Part shown: positions 16,305-24,831 of the stretch, piece by piece | Position numbering within the stretch: position 1 is the stretch's first letter | Layout of the letters: each line of letters opens with the position of its first letter | NCBI RefSeq assembly: GCF_008630495.1 | Contig: NZ_VWOJ01000001.1 | Location: 558,001-622,000, forward strand | DNA: 64,000 nucleotides | Origin: Alkalicaulis satelles | GTDB lineage: Bacteria > Pseudomonadota > Alphaproteobacteria > Caulobacterales > Maricaulaceae | Reading direction: 5' to 3' | Translations under genes and position numbers: made by a program | The notes under the pieces: model-generated | Told to the model about the DNA's origin: nothing | Databases searched by the model: none | What the model saw: the letters and a program-made list of their open reading frames with translations, nothing else

Positions 16305-17063
16305 TCAGTCCGGCCGGTTGAGCGACCAGTCATAGGCGTGGCGCACGATGCGGGGCCTGGCCGAGATCGCCTCGGCCAGCTCCGGCTCGGCGTAACGAAG
16401 CAGGTGCGCGATGACGCCTGCGTCATCACCGCCGAAATCCTCTTCATACCATTTGTAGATCCGTGAAATGACCAGGCCGCGCTGCGTTACGCTGACCCCG
16501 CGCGGATGATTGACATAGGCGCGCGCCGCGGCGTCCAGATCCTGCGCCAGCGTGTCCGCCCGCCAGGCCCGGTTGCGGATATTGGGGCATCCGATAGAGG
16601 CGCAATTGACCGCGTAATGCACCAGCGCCGCCTCGAATTGCGGACGCATAATGCCGTGCTCGATATCATCGAGCGACAGCGCGCGGCCCTCCACCGTCAC
16701 GCGTTCGGCCCGCCACGGGCCGATGGAGAACAGGGTGGGGCGAATCTGCAGGATGGAGCGCGACGGGCTCTCCTCTACGATCAGGCGCACGGTCACGGCG
16801 TTGTAGAGATTGGCCCACAGCGCAAATTGCTCATCGCGCGCGAGCGAACCAACCGGCTGGGCCTCCAGCGCGGCGATATAGGCCTCCAGCGCCGCCCTGC
16901 CGGCCTCATCGCCTCGCAGGGCGTCATAATCAAACCGGTCCACCCCGTCGGCGCCGGGCGTCACATAGGCGTCCAGAAGCCGGTCCCAGGGCGCGTGCAG
17001 ATCATCCTCAGCCATGGCGGCGCCGGACAGGATAAGGGCCATCAAGACGGCGATCAGGCGCAT
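16305..17063 (-). CDS. DUF547 domain protein, exported
   Basis: A 252-residue protein with a signal peptide (MRLIAVLMALILSGAAMAE). It contains a DUF547 domain, recognised by LWANLYNAVTVRLIVE, the LSLDDIEHGIMRP segment and HYAVNCASIGCPN with two conserved cysteines. The pattern is distantly thiol-protease-like, but no activity is established for the family as far as I know. The start is supported by an AGGAGCC site. A 20-bp near-palindrome lies 19-38 bp upstream of the ATG and could control it. The gene stands alone between a convergent peptidase gene and a divergent hydrolase gene. Confidence 0.85.
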   Translation of the reverse strand: MRLIAVLMALILSGAAMAEDDLHAPWDRLLDAYVTPGADGVDRFDYDALRGDEAGRAALEAYIAALEAQPVGSLARDEQFALWANLYNAVTVRLIVEESPSRSILQIRPTLFSIGPWRAERVTVEGRALSLDDIEHGIMRPQFEAALVHYAVNCASIGCPNIRNRAWRADTLAQDLDAAARAYVNHPRGVSVTQRGLVISRIYKWYEEDFGGDDAGVIAHLLRYAEPELAEAISARPRIVRHAYDWSLNRPD

Positions 17064-17081
17064 GGGGGGCTCCTGTGTGTC

Positions 17082-17101
17082 TGTTCATGTGCACATAAAC
17101 A
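17082..17101. promoter_or_regulatory. 20-bp near-perfect palindrome, candidate operator
   Basis: TGTTCATGTG/CACATAAACA pairs at 9 of 10 positions around a GTGCAC centre. It lies between the divergent DUF547 and alpha/beta hydrolase genes, 19 bp upstream of the DUF547 start. The regulator is unknown; it is not a LexA, Fnr or Pho-box pattern. Confidence 0.45.
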
Positions 17102-17188
17102 TAGGGCGCAGCCGCGCGCCGGCCTTGCCCTGAGCCGCAAACTCGCCAGTTTGTGATCTCCCGCACGCCAGAAAGCCCGCCAAACGCC

Positions 17189-18061
17189 ATGACCGATCCC
17201 GTGCGCCAGACCATCGCCCTGACCCAGGGCGACATCGCGCTTCTGACCTGGCCAGCGCCCGGGCGCCCGCGCCTGCTGGCCGCCCACGGCAATGGCTTTA
17301 ACGCCATGAGCCTGAAAGCCATGCTGACGCCGCTGGCCGGCCGGTTCGACATCGTGGCGGCGGATTTGCGCGGCCATGGCCGCACCACACTGCCCACAGA
17401 CCCGGCCAGCCATCATGGCTGGACTATTTTCGCGCGCGACCTGACCGCGCTGATGGGCGCCCTCGACCGCAAGCCGGATCTGCTCGCCGGCCATTCCATG
17501 GGCGCTGCGAGCCTGCTTCTGGCCGCTGGCGCCATGGACAATCCCCCGCCGCTCGCCCTGATCGAGCCGGTCGTGCTTCCTCCAGCGGTGTATCTGGCCG
17601 CCTATTCGCCCCTCTGGCCGCTCTTCCGTCGCCGTGTGGGCCTGGGCGAACGCGCACGCCGGCGCAGCAATGGCTGGCCGGACCGGAAGGCGGTCATGGA
17701 CCGCTACCGCGCCAAACCACCCTTCGAGAGCTGGGCGCCGGGCGTGCTGGAGGATTATCTCCAGGACGGGCTCGTCGACACGCCAGACGGCGTGCGCCTG
17801 GCCTGCGATCCGGCCTGGGAGGGCGCCAATTTCGAAGCCAACCGCCATAACCTGATGGCCGCCGCGCGCAAGGCCGGGCAGCGCCTTCACGTGCTGCAGG
17901 CGGCCAACGGCTCCACAGTCCTTAATCCGTCAGGGCTCAAACAGCGCGGCGCCCGGCTGGAGACGCTTGAGGGCGTCAGCCATCTGGCCCCCATGGAAAA
18001 CCCGGCGGGCGCCAGCGCCTGGGTGGCGCAAATCGCAGCGCGCGAGGGAATCCTGGGGTGA
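17189..18061 (+). CDS. Alpha/beta hydrolase
   Basis: A ~290-residue cytoplasmic alpha/beta-fold hydrolase. HGNGFN gives the oxyanion region, AGHSMGA holds the nucleophilic Ser, and GVSHLAPME near the C-terminus supplies the His. The strand-6 acid is probably in the NRHN/QAANGS region and is not certain. There is no signal peptide. ATG 17189 is chosen because residues upstream of it are not conserved-looking. Substrate unknown (ester or lactone). It is divergent from the DUF547 gene, with the palindrome at 17082-17101 between them. Confidence 0.8.
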   Translation: MTDPVRQTIALTQGDIALLTWPAPGRPRLLAAHGNGFNAMSLKAMLTPLAGRFDIVAADLRGHGRTTLPTDPASHHGWTIFARDLTALMGALDRKPDLLAGHSMGAASLLLAAGAMDNPPPLALIEPVVLPPAVYLAAYSPLWPLFRRRVGLGERARRRSNGWPDRKAVMDRYRAKPPFESWAPGVLEDYLQDGLVDTPDGVRLACDPAWEGANFEANRHNLMAAARKAGQRLHVLQAANGSTVLNPSGLKQRGARLETLEGVSHLAPMENPAGASAWVAQIAAREGILG

Positions 18062-18194
18062 CGCCCGGATTTCACGATAAAAGGGGGATGCGGCAGCCAG
18101 GCCCGGCGCAAGGGTTTGAAACGAAGCTTGGGCTTCCGTGTGACGCTTCGCGTCCTCCACCTGTCCAGTAAACGGGGCCGGAAAGAGACAGCCC

Positions 18195-18851
18195 CTACTC
18201 TTCCATCAGGGCGTCGACGAAACCGTCCAGCCAGGGATGGCGGGTGCGGCGCAGGCGTTCGGCGTGGAGGATCTGGTTGAGCTTTTCCAGCGCCAGGGCG
18301 AAGTCGTCATTGACCACCACATAATCGTACTCGCCCCAGTGAGCGATTTCCGATTTGGCGCGCTCCATGCGGCCATTGATGATCTCGTCAGTGTCCTGGG
18401 CGCGCTTTTTCAGCCGGTCGCGCAAGAGCTTGAGCGAGGGCGGCAGGATGAACACGCGCACCACGTCGTCGGGCGCCTGCTCGGTGAGCTTGCGCGCGCC
18501 CTGCCAGTCAATGTCGAAGACCACGTCGCGGCCCTCGTCCAGGGCTTCTTCCACCGGCCCCTTGGGGGTGCCGTAATAATGGTCGAACACCTTGGCCCAC
18601 TCATAGAACTGGCCGTCGAAGGCCTGTTCGAGAAAGCGCTCTTCTTGGGTGAAGAAGTAATCGCGCCCGTCCTGCTCGCCGGGGCGGGGCGTGCGGGTGG
18701 TGGCCGAGACTGACAGCACCAGATCGGGGTTCTGGGCGATCAGGCGCTGGGACAGCGTGGTCTTGCCCGCGCCCGAGGGGCTGGACAAGACCAGCATCAG
18801 CCCGCGCCGCTGGCCGCGGAAGGCCGGTCCGGACAGGTGATCGCCGCTCAT
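18195..18851 (-). CDS. gmk: Guanylate kinase
   Basis: A 218-residue enzyme that phosphorylates GMP to GDP. The P-loop SSPSGAGKTT lies at residues 23-32. GMP-binding motifs (SATTRTPRPGEQDGRDYFF, then the YGTPKGPVEEAL lid region) follow. The FDIDWQGARKL segment is typical. It starts 3 bp after the YicC-like gene and ends the fabD-to-gmk block on the minus strand, an arrangement shared across alphaproteobacteria. Confidence 0.97.
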   Translation of the reverse strand: MSGDHLSGPAFRGQRRGLMLVLSSPSGAGKTTLSQRLIAQNPDLVLSVSATTRTPRPGEQDGRDYFFTQEERFLEQAFDGQFYEWAKVFDHYYGTPKGPVEEALDEGRDVVFDIDWQGARKLTEQAPDDVVRVFILPPSLKLLRDRLKKRAQDTDEIINGRMERAKSEIAHWGEYDYVVVNDDFALALEKLNQILHAERLRRTRHPWLDGFVDALMEE

Positions 18852-18854
18852 GGC

Positions 18855-19748
18855 CTACTCCACATTCTGCACCTGCTCGCGCAGGCGGTCCACGGCGGCC
18901 TTGAGCGCCAGCCCGATGCGCGTCAGCGCCGGATCTGACGATTTAGAGCACAGCGTATTGGCTTCGCGGTTGAACTCCTGGGACAGGAAATCGAGCTTGC
19001 GCCCGCACGGGCTGCCCGCTTTGAGGAGCGTGCGCGCCTCGGTCACATGGGCGGCCAGCCGGTCCAGCTCCTCGCGGATATCGGCCTTCACCGCCATCAT
19101 CGCCGCTTCCTGGGCCAGGCGCTCGGGCTCGAGGCCGGAGGGCAGAAGCTCGTTGAACTTGGCTTCCAGGCGCGCCTTGATCGCTTCAGGCGAGGCGGCG
19201 TCCAGCCCGGCGGCGTCCCGGGTGAGTGTCCCGATCTCGTCGAGATGGCCGCTCAGCACCGCGCCCATGGCGGCGCCCTCGGCTTCACGCGCGCCCTGCA
19301 GAGCGGCGAGCGCCGCGTCAGCGGCGGCCAGCGCCGCCGCATTGAGCGCTTCAAGCGTCTCGTCAGACACGGTCTCGGCGTCGTCAGACAGGATCACGCC
19401 CTTGAGCGCCATCAGCTCGCCGGCGCTGGCCTGAGCGGCCAGGCCCTGATCGCTCAGCACGCGGGCGGCGCGGGCATAGGCGTCAAGGCGCGCTTCATCG
19501 ATGCGCACGGCGGCTTCAGCCGCCTCGCGGTTCCAGGTCAGGGTCAACGTCACCGAGCCGCGCTGGAAGCGCGCCCGGACCGCCTCGCGCAAGGGGATTT
19601 CCAGCGCATCCAGTCCCGCCGGCAGGCGCAGGCGGACATCCAGCCCCTTGCCATTGACCGAGCGCGCCTCGGCGATGACCGATCCGAAAACGCCTTCACT
19701 GGCGCCGCGGCCAAAGCCGGTCATGCCCGACAGGGGTTTCGCGCTCAT
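18855..19748 (-). CDS. YicC family endoribonuclease-like protein
   Basis: A 297-residue YicC/YloC family protein. The N-terminal MTGFGRG opening and the RSVNGKGLDVRLR segment are diagnostic. The C-terminal DUF1732 region (LDFLSQEFNREANTLCSKSSD) is intact. E. coli YicC has been linked to RNA turnover. ATG 19748 (MSAKPLSGMTGFGRG) overlaps the mltG stop, giving ATGA coupling. Gene order mltG-yicC-gmk is conserved in the group. Confidence 0.92.
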   Translation of the reverse strand: MSAKPLSGMTGFGRGASEGVFGSVIAEARSVNGKGLDVRLRLPAGLDALEIPLREAVRARFQRGSVTLTLTWNREAAEAAVRIDEARLDAYARAARVLSDQGLAAQASAGELMALKGVILSDDAETVSDETLEALNAAALAAADAALAALQGAREAEGAAMGAVLSGHLDEIGTLTRDAAGLDAASPEAIKARLEAKFNELLPSGLEPERLAQEAAMMAVKADIREELDRLAAHVTEARTLLKAGSPCGRKLDFLSQEFNREANTLCSKSSDPALTRIGLALKAAVDRLREQVQNVE

Positions 19749-20797
19749 CGCCGTCCGCCCTGGGCGCGCTCGCGCTCGATGCGCCGCCATACCGCCACAT
19801 GGCGGTTGTGCTCGGCATAGGTGGCCGAGAAGGCGTGCCCGCCCGTGCCGTCAGCCACGAAGAACAGATAATTGGTGTCGGGCGGATTGAGCACGGCCAG
19901 GATGGACGCGCGGCCCGGATTGGCGATGGGCGTCGGGGTCAGCCCGTTGATCTGATAGGTGTTGTACGGGTTGTTGGCGTTATCGAGCTCGGACCGCCTG
20001 ATGCCCCGGCCCAGCGGTTCGCCCTGGGTGATCCCGTAAATGATCGTGGGATCGCTCTGCAGGCGCATGCCCCGGCGCAGCCGGTTGACGAACACCGAGG
20101 CCACCAGCGGGCGCTCCTCGGCCACACCGGTCTCCTTCTCCACGATGGAGGCGATGATGATCGCTTCTTCCGGCGTGGAGAACGGCAGATCGTCCGCCCG
20201 GTTGGGCCAGGCCTGTTCCAGCAAGCTGCGCTGGGCGGCCTCCATCCGGTCGATGACCTCCTGACGCGGCGTGCCCCGGTCAACCATATAGGTCTCGGGC
20301 AGAAGCGCGCCTTCAGCCGGAATGCGGGTGATCTCGCCGGTGAGCACGTCAGAGGCCTCCACCACGCGCACGATCATGGCGGTGGTCAGCCCTTCAGCGG
20401 CGGTGACGGCGTGCATGAGCGTGCGGCCCGAGCGCAAGAGGGCGTAGATGTCCTGCATGGAGGCGGCCTGCGGGATGCGGTACTCGCCCGCCCGCAAGGA
20501 CCGCTCGCCCTGGTCGATCTGCACCATGACGCGGAACAGGCGCGCATCCTCGATCACGCCCTCGCGTTCCAGCTGGCTGGCGATGGCGATCAGGCCCGAA
20601 CCGCGCGGCAGCATCACCACCGTGTCCTCGGCGGCGGGTCCGGCGGCGGTGAATTGCTGATTGAGCCAGACCCAGCCGGCATAGCCCGCCCCCGCCGCGA
20701 TCAGGGCGGCGGCCACAAGCCCGGCGGCGAGCCATAGCAGCAGGCGCGCCACAAGGCCGGACCGGGGCTTGTCTGAACGTGTGGGCGCCTTGCCCAT
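19745..20797 (-). CDS. mltG: Endolytic murein transglycosylase MltG
   Basis: A 350-residue inner-membrane lytic transglycosylase that cuts nascent glycan strands and limits their length. It has one N-terminal membrane helix (~residues 15-38) and a LysM-like region. The YceG catalytic domain holds the conserved Glu in IIASIVEKETG, plus RLRRGMRLQSDPTIIYG and NPYNTYQINGLTPTPIANPG. ATG 20797 gives the expected length. It lies between fabF and yicC, tying lipid and peptidoglycan genes in one transcription unit. Confidence 0.95.
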   Translation of the reverse strand: MGKAPTRSDKPRSGLVARLLLWLAAGLVAAALIAAGAGYAGWVWLNQQFTAAGPAAEDTVVMLPRGSGLIAIASQLEREGVIEDARLFRVMVQIDQGERSLRAGEYRIPQAASMQDIYALLRSGRTLMHAVTAAEGLTTAMIVRVVEASDVLTGEITRIPAEGALLPETYMVDRGTPRQEVIDRMEAAQRSLLEQAWPNRADDLPFSTPEEAIIIASIVEKETGVAEERPLVASVFVNRLRRGMRLQSDPTIIYGITQGEPLGRGIRRSELDNANNPYNTYQINGLTPTPIANPGRASILAVLNPPDTNYLFFVADGTGGHAFSATYAEHNRHVAVWRRIERERAQGGRR

Positions 20798-20817
20798 GAG
20801 CCGGCCTCCAGGAGCCG

Positions 20818-22104
20818 TCAGGCCCGCTTGAACACGACCGAGGCGTTGGTGCCGCCAAACCCAAAGGAATTGGACAGCACGGCGTCGAGCGATTTGCTGA
20901 CCGCCTTGTGGGGGGCGAGATTGATCACGCTGTCCACCGAAGGATTGTCGAGATTGAGCGTGGGCGGGCAAATCCCGTCACGCATGGCCAGGATGGAGAA
21001 GATCGCCTCCACCGCGCCCGCCGCGCCCAGCAGGTGCCCCACCGACGATTTGGTCGAGCTCATCACCAGATCACTGGCGGCCGGGCCGAACAGGCGCTCC
21101 ACCGCGCCCAGCTCGATCTCGTCGCCCTTGGGCGTGGAGGTGCCGTGGGCGTTCACATAGCCGATATCACCCGGCGCCATGCCGGCGCTGGCCAGCGCCG
21201 CGCGCATGGCGCGGAAACCGCCATCGCCGTCCTCGGACGGGGCGGTGATGTGATAGGCGTCGCCCGACAGGCCATAGCCGGCCACTTCGGCGTAGATCGT
21301 CGCGCCGCGGGCCTTGGCCGCCTCGTATTCTTCCAGGACGACCACCCCGGCGCCTTCGCCCATGACGAAGCCGTCGCGGTCCTTGTCCCAGGGACGGGAC
21401 GCTTTCTGGGGCGTGTCGTTGAAGCCGGTGGACAGGGCGCGCGCCGCGCCGAAACCGGCATAACCCAGGCGCGTGATCGCGCTTTCGGCGCCGCCGGCCA
21501 CCATCATGTCCGCATCGCCATAGGCGATCAGCCGGGCCGCGTCGCCAATGGCGTGGGCGCCGGTGGAGCAGGCGGTGACCACGGCATGGTTGGGGCCTTT
21601 GAGGCCGTTGCGGATCGAGACATGGCCGGAGACCAGATTGATCAGCATGGCCGGGATCACGAACGGCGAGAGCTTGCGCGGCCCGCGCTCGTGCAGGGTG
21701 ATGGAGGCCTCGTAAATGGTCTCCAGACCGCCAATTCCCGACCCGATCAGCACGCCAGCGCGTTCGCGCGCGGCGTCATCGGCGGGCTCCCAGCCGGAGG
21801 ATTTGAGCGCTTCGTCCGCTGCGGCGATGCCGTAGAGGATGAAGTCGTCAATGCGCTTCTGTTCGCGGGCGGGCAGCACCGCATCGGGATCAAACACGCC
21901 GGCCATGTCCGGCGATCCGCCCGCACGGCCATCGGCGCGCGGCACGATCCCGGCCACCTGGCTGGACAGATCGGACACGTCAAAGTGCCCGATCCGGGCC
22001 AGGCCCGAATGCCCGGCTGTCAGCCGGGACCAGACATGCCCGACCCCGCAACCCAGAGGAGTTACGAGGCCGAGACCTGTGACGACAACGCGGCGCCTGG
22101 ACAT
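20818..22104 (-). CDS. fabF: 3-oxoacyl-[acyl-carrier-protein] synthase II
   Basis: A 428-residue condensing enzyme of fatty-acid elongation. The nucleophile is Cys179 in VVTACSTGAHAI. The two catalytic histidines are in VNAHGTSTPKGD and SSVGHLLGAAG. The Gly-rich C-terminus NSFGFGGTNASVVF is typical. It starts 19 bp after acpP in the same direction and is followed by mltG. Together with fabD, fabG and acpP it forms the type II synthase core. Confidence 0.97.
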   Translation of the reverse strand: MSRRRVVVTGLGLVTPLGCGVGHVWSRLTAGHSGLARIGHFDVSDLSSQVAGIVPRADGRAGGSPDMAGVFDPDAVLPAREQKRIDDFILYGIAAADEALKSSGWEPADDAARERAGVLIGSGIGGLETIYEASITLHERGPRKLSPFVIPAMLINLVSGHVSIRNGLKGPNHAVVTACSTGAHAIGDAARLIAYGDADMMVAGGAESAITRLGYAGFGAARALSTGFNDTPQKASRPWDKDRDGFVMGEGAGVVVLEEYEAAKARGATIYAEVAGYGLSGDAYHITAPSEDGDGGFRAMRAALASAGMAPGDIGYVNAHGTSTPKGDEIELGAVERLFGPAASDLVMSSTKSSVGHLLGAAGAVEAIFSILAMRDGICPPTLNLDNPSVDSVINLAPHKAVSKSLDAVLSNSFGFGGTNASVVFKRA

Positions 22105-22123
22105 TCGCGAGAGCCGGTCCGGC

Positions 22124-22363
22124 CTATTTGCCGAGCTTTTCGGAGATGAACTTCACCGCGTCGCCCACCGTCTGGATGGTTTCGGCGGCGTCGTCGGGAA
22201 TCTCCACGTCGAACTCTTCCTCGAACGCCATCACGAGCTCGACATTGTCGAGAGAGTCCGCGCCAAGATCATCGATGAAGGCCGCTTTCTCAACGACCTT
22301 GTCTTCTTCAACGTCGAGATGCTCGACCACGATTTTCTTAACGCGTTCAAAAACGTCAGACAT
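22124..22363 (-). CDS. acpP: Acyl carrier protein
   Basis: A 79-residue acidic carrier whose Ser37, in [10 protein letters not shown], receives the 4'-phosphopantetheine arm. The four-helix length and sequence are typical. ATG 22363 has an AAGGG site 6-8 nt upstream. About 180 bp separate it from fabG, so it may also have its own promoter, as this highly expressed gene often does; no convincing hexamers stand out. The ordering fabG-acpP-fabF is conserved. Confidence 0.97.
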   Translation of the reverse strand: MSDVFERVKKIVVEHLDVEEDKVVEKAAFIDDLGADSLDNVELVMAFEEEFDVEIPDDAAETIQTVGDAVKFISEKLGK

Positions 22364-22543
22364 GTCGGACCCTTTTTGTAATCCTGCGGGCGACCCGGCG
22401 GGTCCCGCACCAAGTGATGCCTTGCGCCGGACCGGACCCGGTGTCGGGACCGTCCGGCAGAGGCGTGGCCATAGCACGCCTCATCTGACCTACGCCAGAG
22501 GGGGGCGCGATGGCAAGCCGCCCGTGCGCCCCGCCAACAGGCG

Positions 22544-23281
22544 TCAGATCATCGCCATGCCGCCGTTCACATGCAGCGTCTGGCCTGTGACATAGGCCGC
22601 TTGGGCGCTGGCGAGATAGACGCACGCCGCCGCGATATCGGCGCCCTTGCCCAGCTGGCCGGCGGGAATGGTGGTCAGGATCGCCTCTTTCTGGGCGTCG
22701 GTGAGCGCATCGGTCATCGGCGATTCGATGAAGCCCGGCGCCACGCAATTGGCCGTCACGCCGCGCGAGGCGACTTCCATGGCCAGCGATTTGGTGAAGC
22801 CGATCATGCCCGCCTTGGAGGCGGCGTAATTGGTCTGGCCGGCATTGCCGGTCACGCCCACCACCGAGGTGATGCCGATAATGCGGCCCCAGCGCTGTTT
22901 CATCATGCCCCGCAGCGCCGCGCGGCACAGGCGGAAATGGGCCTCCAGATTGACCTTGATGACCGTATCCCAGTCCTCGTCCTTCATGCGCATCAGCAGC
23001 TGGTCGCGGGTCACCCCGGCGTTGGAGACCAGGATATCGAGCGAGCCCATGGCCTCGCCGGCCTGCTTGGGCAGGGCGTCCACCGCCTCGGCGTCGGAGA
23101 GATTGCACGCCTGCACATGCACGCGCTCACCCAGTTCGGCGGCCAGGTCCTGCAATTTCTCTTCGCGCGTGCCCGACAGGGTCACTACAGCGCCGGCGCC
23201 ATGCAGGGCGCGGGCGATTTCAGAGCCCAGCCCGCCGGTGGCGCCGGTGACCAGCGCGTTCTTGCCTGTGAGATCAAACAT
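22544..23281 (-). CDS. fabG: 3-oxoacyl-[acyl-carrier-protein] reductase
   Basis: A 245-residue NADPH-dependent short-chain dehydrogenase reducing beta-ketoacyl-ACP. The cofactor motif is TGATGGLG (residues 12-19). The NAG motif lies at 87-89. The catalytic residues are Ser139, Tyr152 and Lys156. The C-terminal GQTLHVNGGMAMI is typical. It starts 4 bp after fabD and precedes acpP. Confidence 0.97.
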   Translation of the reverse strand: MFDLTGKNALVTGATGGLGSEIARALHGAGAVVTLSGTREEKLQDLAAELGERVHVQACNLSDAEAVDALPKQAGEAMGSLDILVSNAGVTRDQLLMRMKDEDWDTVIKVNLEAHFRLCRAALRGMMKQRWGRIIGITSVVGVTGNAGQTNYAASKAGMIGFTKSLAMEVASRGVTANCVAPGFIESPMTDALTDAQKEAILTTIPAGQLGKGADIAAACVYLASAQAAYVTGQTLHVNGGMAMI

Positions 23282-23285
23282 CAGC

Positions 23286-24227
23286 CTATCCTTTCAGGGA
23301 GGCGGCGAAGGCCTCCAGCTCGGCCGGGCCGGTCAGGGCGGCGCCCTCGGCCTCGGCTATGTGACGGCGCAGCATGGTGACCAGCACCTTGGCGCCCGCT
23401 TCAGCAAAGCGCGTGACGCCCTGGCCATGCATGACATCCACGCTCTCGCGCCAGCGCACCCGCCCGGTGACCTGCTCGACCAGCTGGGCGCGGATGGTTT
23501 CAGGATCGCTGACCGGTCCGGCCGACACATTGGTCACCACCGGAACCGACGGCGCGGCGATGCGCGCGTCCTTCAGCGCCTCGGCCATAGCATCGGCCGC
23601 GGGCTGCATCAGGGGGCAGTGGAACGGCGCCGACACCGGCAGCAGCATCGCCTTGCGCACGCCCTCGGCCTTGGCCGCCTCAAGAGCGGCCTCCACCGCC
23701 GCCTTGGCGCCGGAGATCACGATCTGGCCGGGCGCGTTGTCATTGGCGATGGTCACCACGCCCGCCGCAGCGCCCGCCGCGACCGCAGCTTCGGCCTGGG
23801 CGTGTTCAGCGCCCAGGAGGGCGGCCATGGCCCCCTCGCCCACCGGCACGGCCTTCTGCATCGCCTGGCCGCGCAGTTTGAGCAGCCGCGCCGCGTCCTC
23901 CAGCGACAGGGCGCCCGCTGCGCACAGGGCGGAGTATTCGCCCAGGCTGTGACCGGCCACGAAGCGCGCCGCGCTGACATCCACGCCGAACTCCGCCTTC
24001 AGGGCGCGCATGGCCGCCACCGACACCGCCATGATCGCCGGCTGGGCGTTCTCGGTCAGGGTCAGCGTCTCCATCGGCCCTTCGGCCATCAGCCCGGACA
24101 GGTTCTGGCCCAGCGCCTCGTCCACCGCCTCGAACACGGCGCGGGCGGCCGGGAAGGCGTCCCTGAGCGCCTGGCCCATGCCCACAGCCTGGCTGCCCTG
24201 TCCTGGAAATATGAATGCAAGCGCCAT
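23286..24227 (-). CDS. fabD: Malonyl CoA-acyl carrier protein transacylase
   Basis: Transfers malonyl from CoA to ACP. It has FPGQGSQ at the N-terminus and the active Ser94 in AGHSLGEYSA. Further downstream come the conserved Arg region (MLLPVSAPFHCPLM) and the His within it. The product is 313 residues, standard length. ATG 24227 is preceded by a GGGAGG site. It is the first gene of the minus-strand fabD-gmk block; a possible promoter is at 24266-24295. Confidence 0.96.
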   Translation of the reverse strand: MALAFIFPGQGSQAVGMGQALRDAFPAARAVFEAVDEALGQNLSGLMAEGPMETLTLTENAQPAIMAVSVAAMRALKAEFGVDVSAARFVAGHSLGEYSALCAAGALSLEDAARLLKLRGQAMQKAVPVGEGAMAALLGAEHAQAEAAVAAGAAAGVVTIANDNAPGQIVISGAKAAVEAALEAAKAEGVRKAMLLPVSAPFHCPLMQPAADAMAEALKDARIAAPSVPVVTNVSAGPVSDPETIRAQLVEQVTGRVRWRESVDVMHGQGVTRFAEAGAKVLVTMLRRHIAEAEGAALTGPAELEAFAASLKG

Positions 24228-24265
24228 CAGCGGCGTCCTCCCTTGCAGCATTATGGTTAGCCAGC

Positions 24266-24295
24266 GGCATAGACCGGGCGGCGTGACGCTGGCAA
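24266..24295 (-). promoter_or_regulatory. Possible promoter for fabD operon
   Basis: On the minus strand TTGCCA (24290-24295), 18-bp spacer, TATGCC (24266-24271), about 35 bp before the fabD start. It is a moderate match at the expected place. Confidence 0.35.
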
Positions 24296-24378
24296 GGCGG
24301 GTCAGTGATGGGCGGGGGGCGCAGGGCGTGTTAGAATGGGCTTATGAGATAGGCCAGCCGGATATTGCGAGGATGTTC

Positions 24379-24615
24379 ATGTCATCGAATGGCCCGTCCC
24401 AGAACCTTCCTGCTGGAGCTTACGATGCGCTCCTGCGCGACAAGATCAGACAGGCCGAAGAAGACGTCCGGCAAGGTAATGTGGTCGATGGGGAAGAGTT
24501 TTTCGCACGCCTGCGCGCCAAAATTGATCGCGGCATCGCCGACTTTGAAGCGGGGCGAACCTTTAGTCATGAAGAGGTGTTCGCCCAGATCCGTGAAAAA
24601 ACCGGCAAGCCCTGA
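24379..24615 (+). CDS. Small antitoxin-like protein made of a 26-residue tandem repeat
   Basis: A 78-residue, highly charged, probably helical protein. Residues 23-48 and 49-74 are contiguous 26-residue repeats sharing Ile1, Asp7, Gly11, Glu17-Glu18, Phe20-Ala21, Arg24 and Lys26. Each copy resembles the C-terminal toxin-wrapping segment of RelB/ParD-type antitoxins (AGRTFSHEEVFAQIREK). No ribbon-helix-helix or other DNA-binding domain is visible and no toxin gene is adjacent, as fabD and rpsF flank it. ATG 24379 is preceded by GAGG at good spacing; ATG 24373 is less likely. The call as antitoxin-like is inference from motif resemblance. Confidence 0.6.
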   Translation: MSSNGPSQNLPAGAYDALLRDKIRQAEEDVRQGNVVDGEEFFARLRAKIDRGIADFEAGRTFSHEEVFAQIREKTGKP

Positions 24616-24660
24616 GCAGATCGGGCTGGCCTGAACACGCGGCGCTGACGCCTTTCCCGC

Positions 24661-24689
24661 TTGCTCCCCAACCCGCTTTCCCGTATACG
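24661..24689 (+). promoter_or_regulatory. Promoter for rpsF-rpsR-rplI
   Basis: TTGCTC (24661-24666), 17-bp spacer, TATACG (24684-24689), about 140 bp before rpsF. The -10 is good and the -35 only partly matches, which is common in alphaproteobacteria. Confidence 0.45.
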
Positions 24690-24773
24690 CCCCGCTTCAC
24701 CGGCTGCGGTCCCCTGACCATGGCCCGGCTTGCCCTTTGTGGCGAGGCGGGGTCAGCGGGAGCCGACGCGGGA

Positions 24774-24793
24774 CGGTCCGGCCCTTCGGACCG
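24774..24793 (+). promoter_or_regulatory. Hairpin in the rpsF mRNA leader
   Basis: CGGTCCG and CGGACCG arms (7 bp) with a 6-nt loop, 39 nt before the rpsF start. Bacterial rpsF leaders often carry an S6:S18 binding structure for autoregulation. This hairpin is in the right place, but I cannot confirm the conserved motif. Confidence 0.3.
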
Positions 24794-24831
24794 CGCTCGC
24801 GCCGCAGCCCATCAGAAGGGACGAAAGTCTT

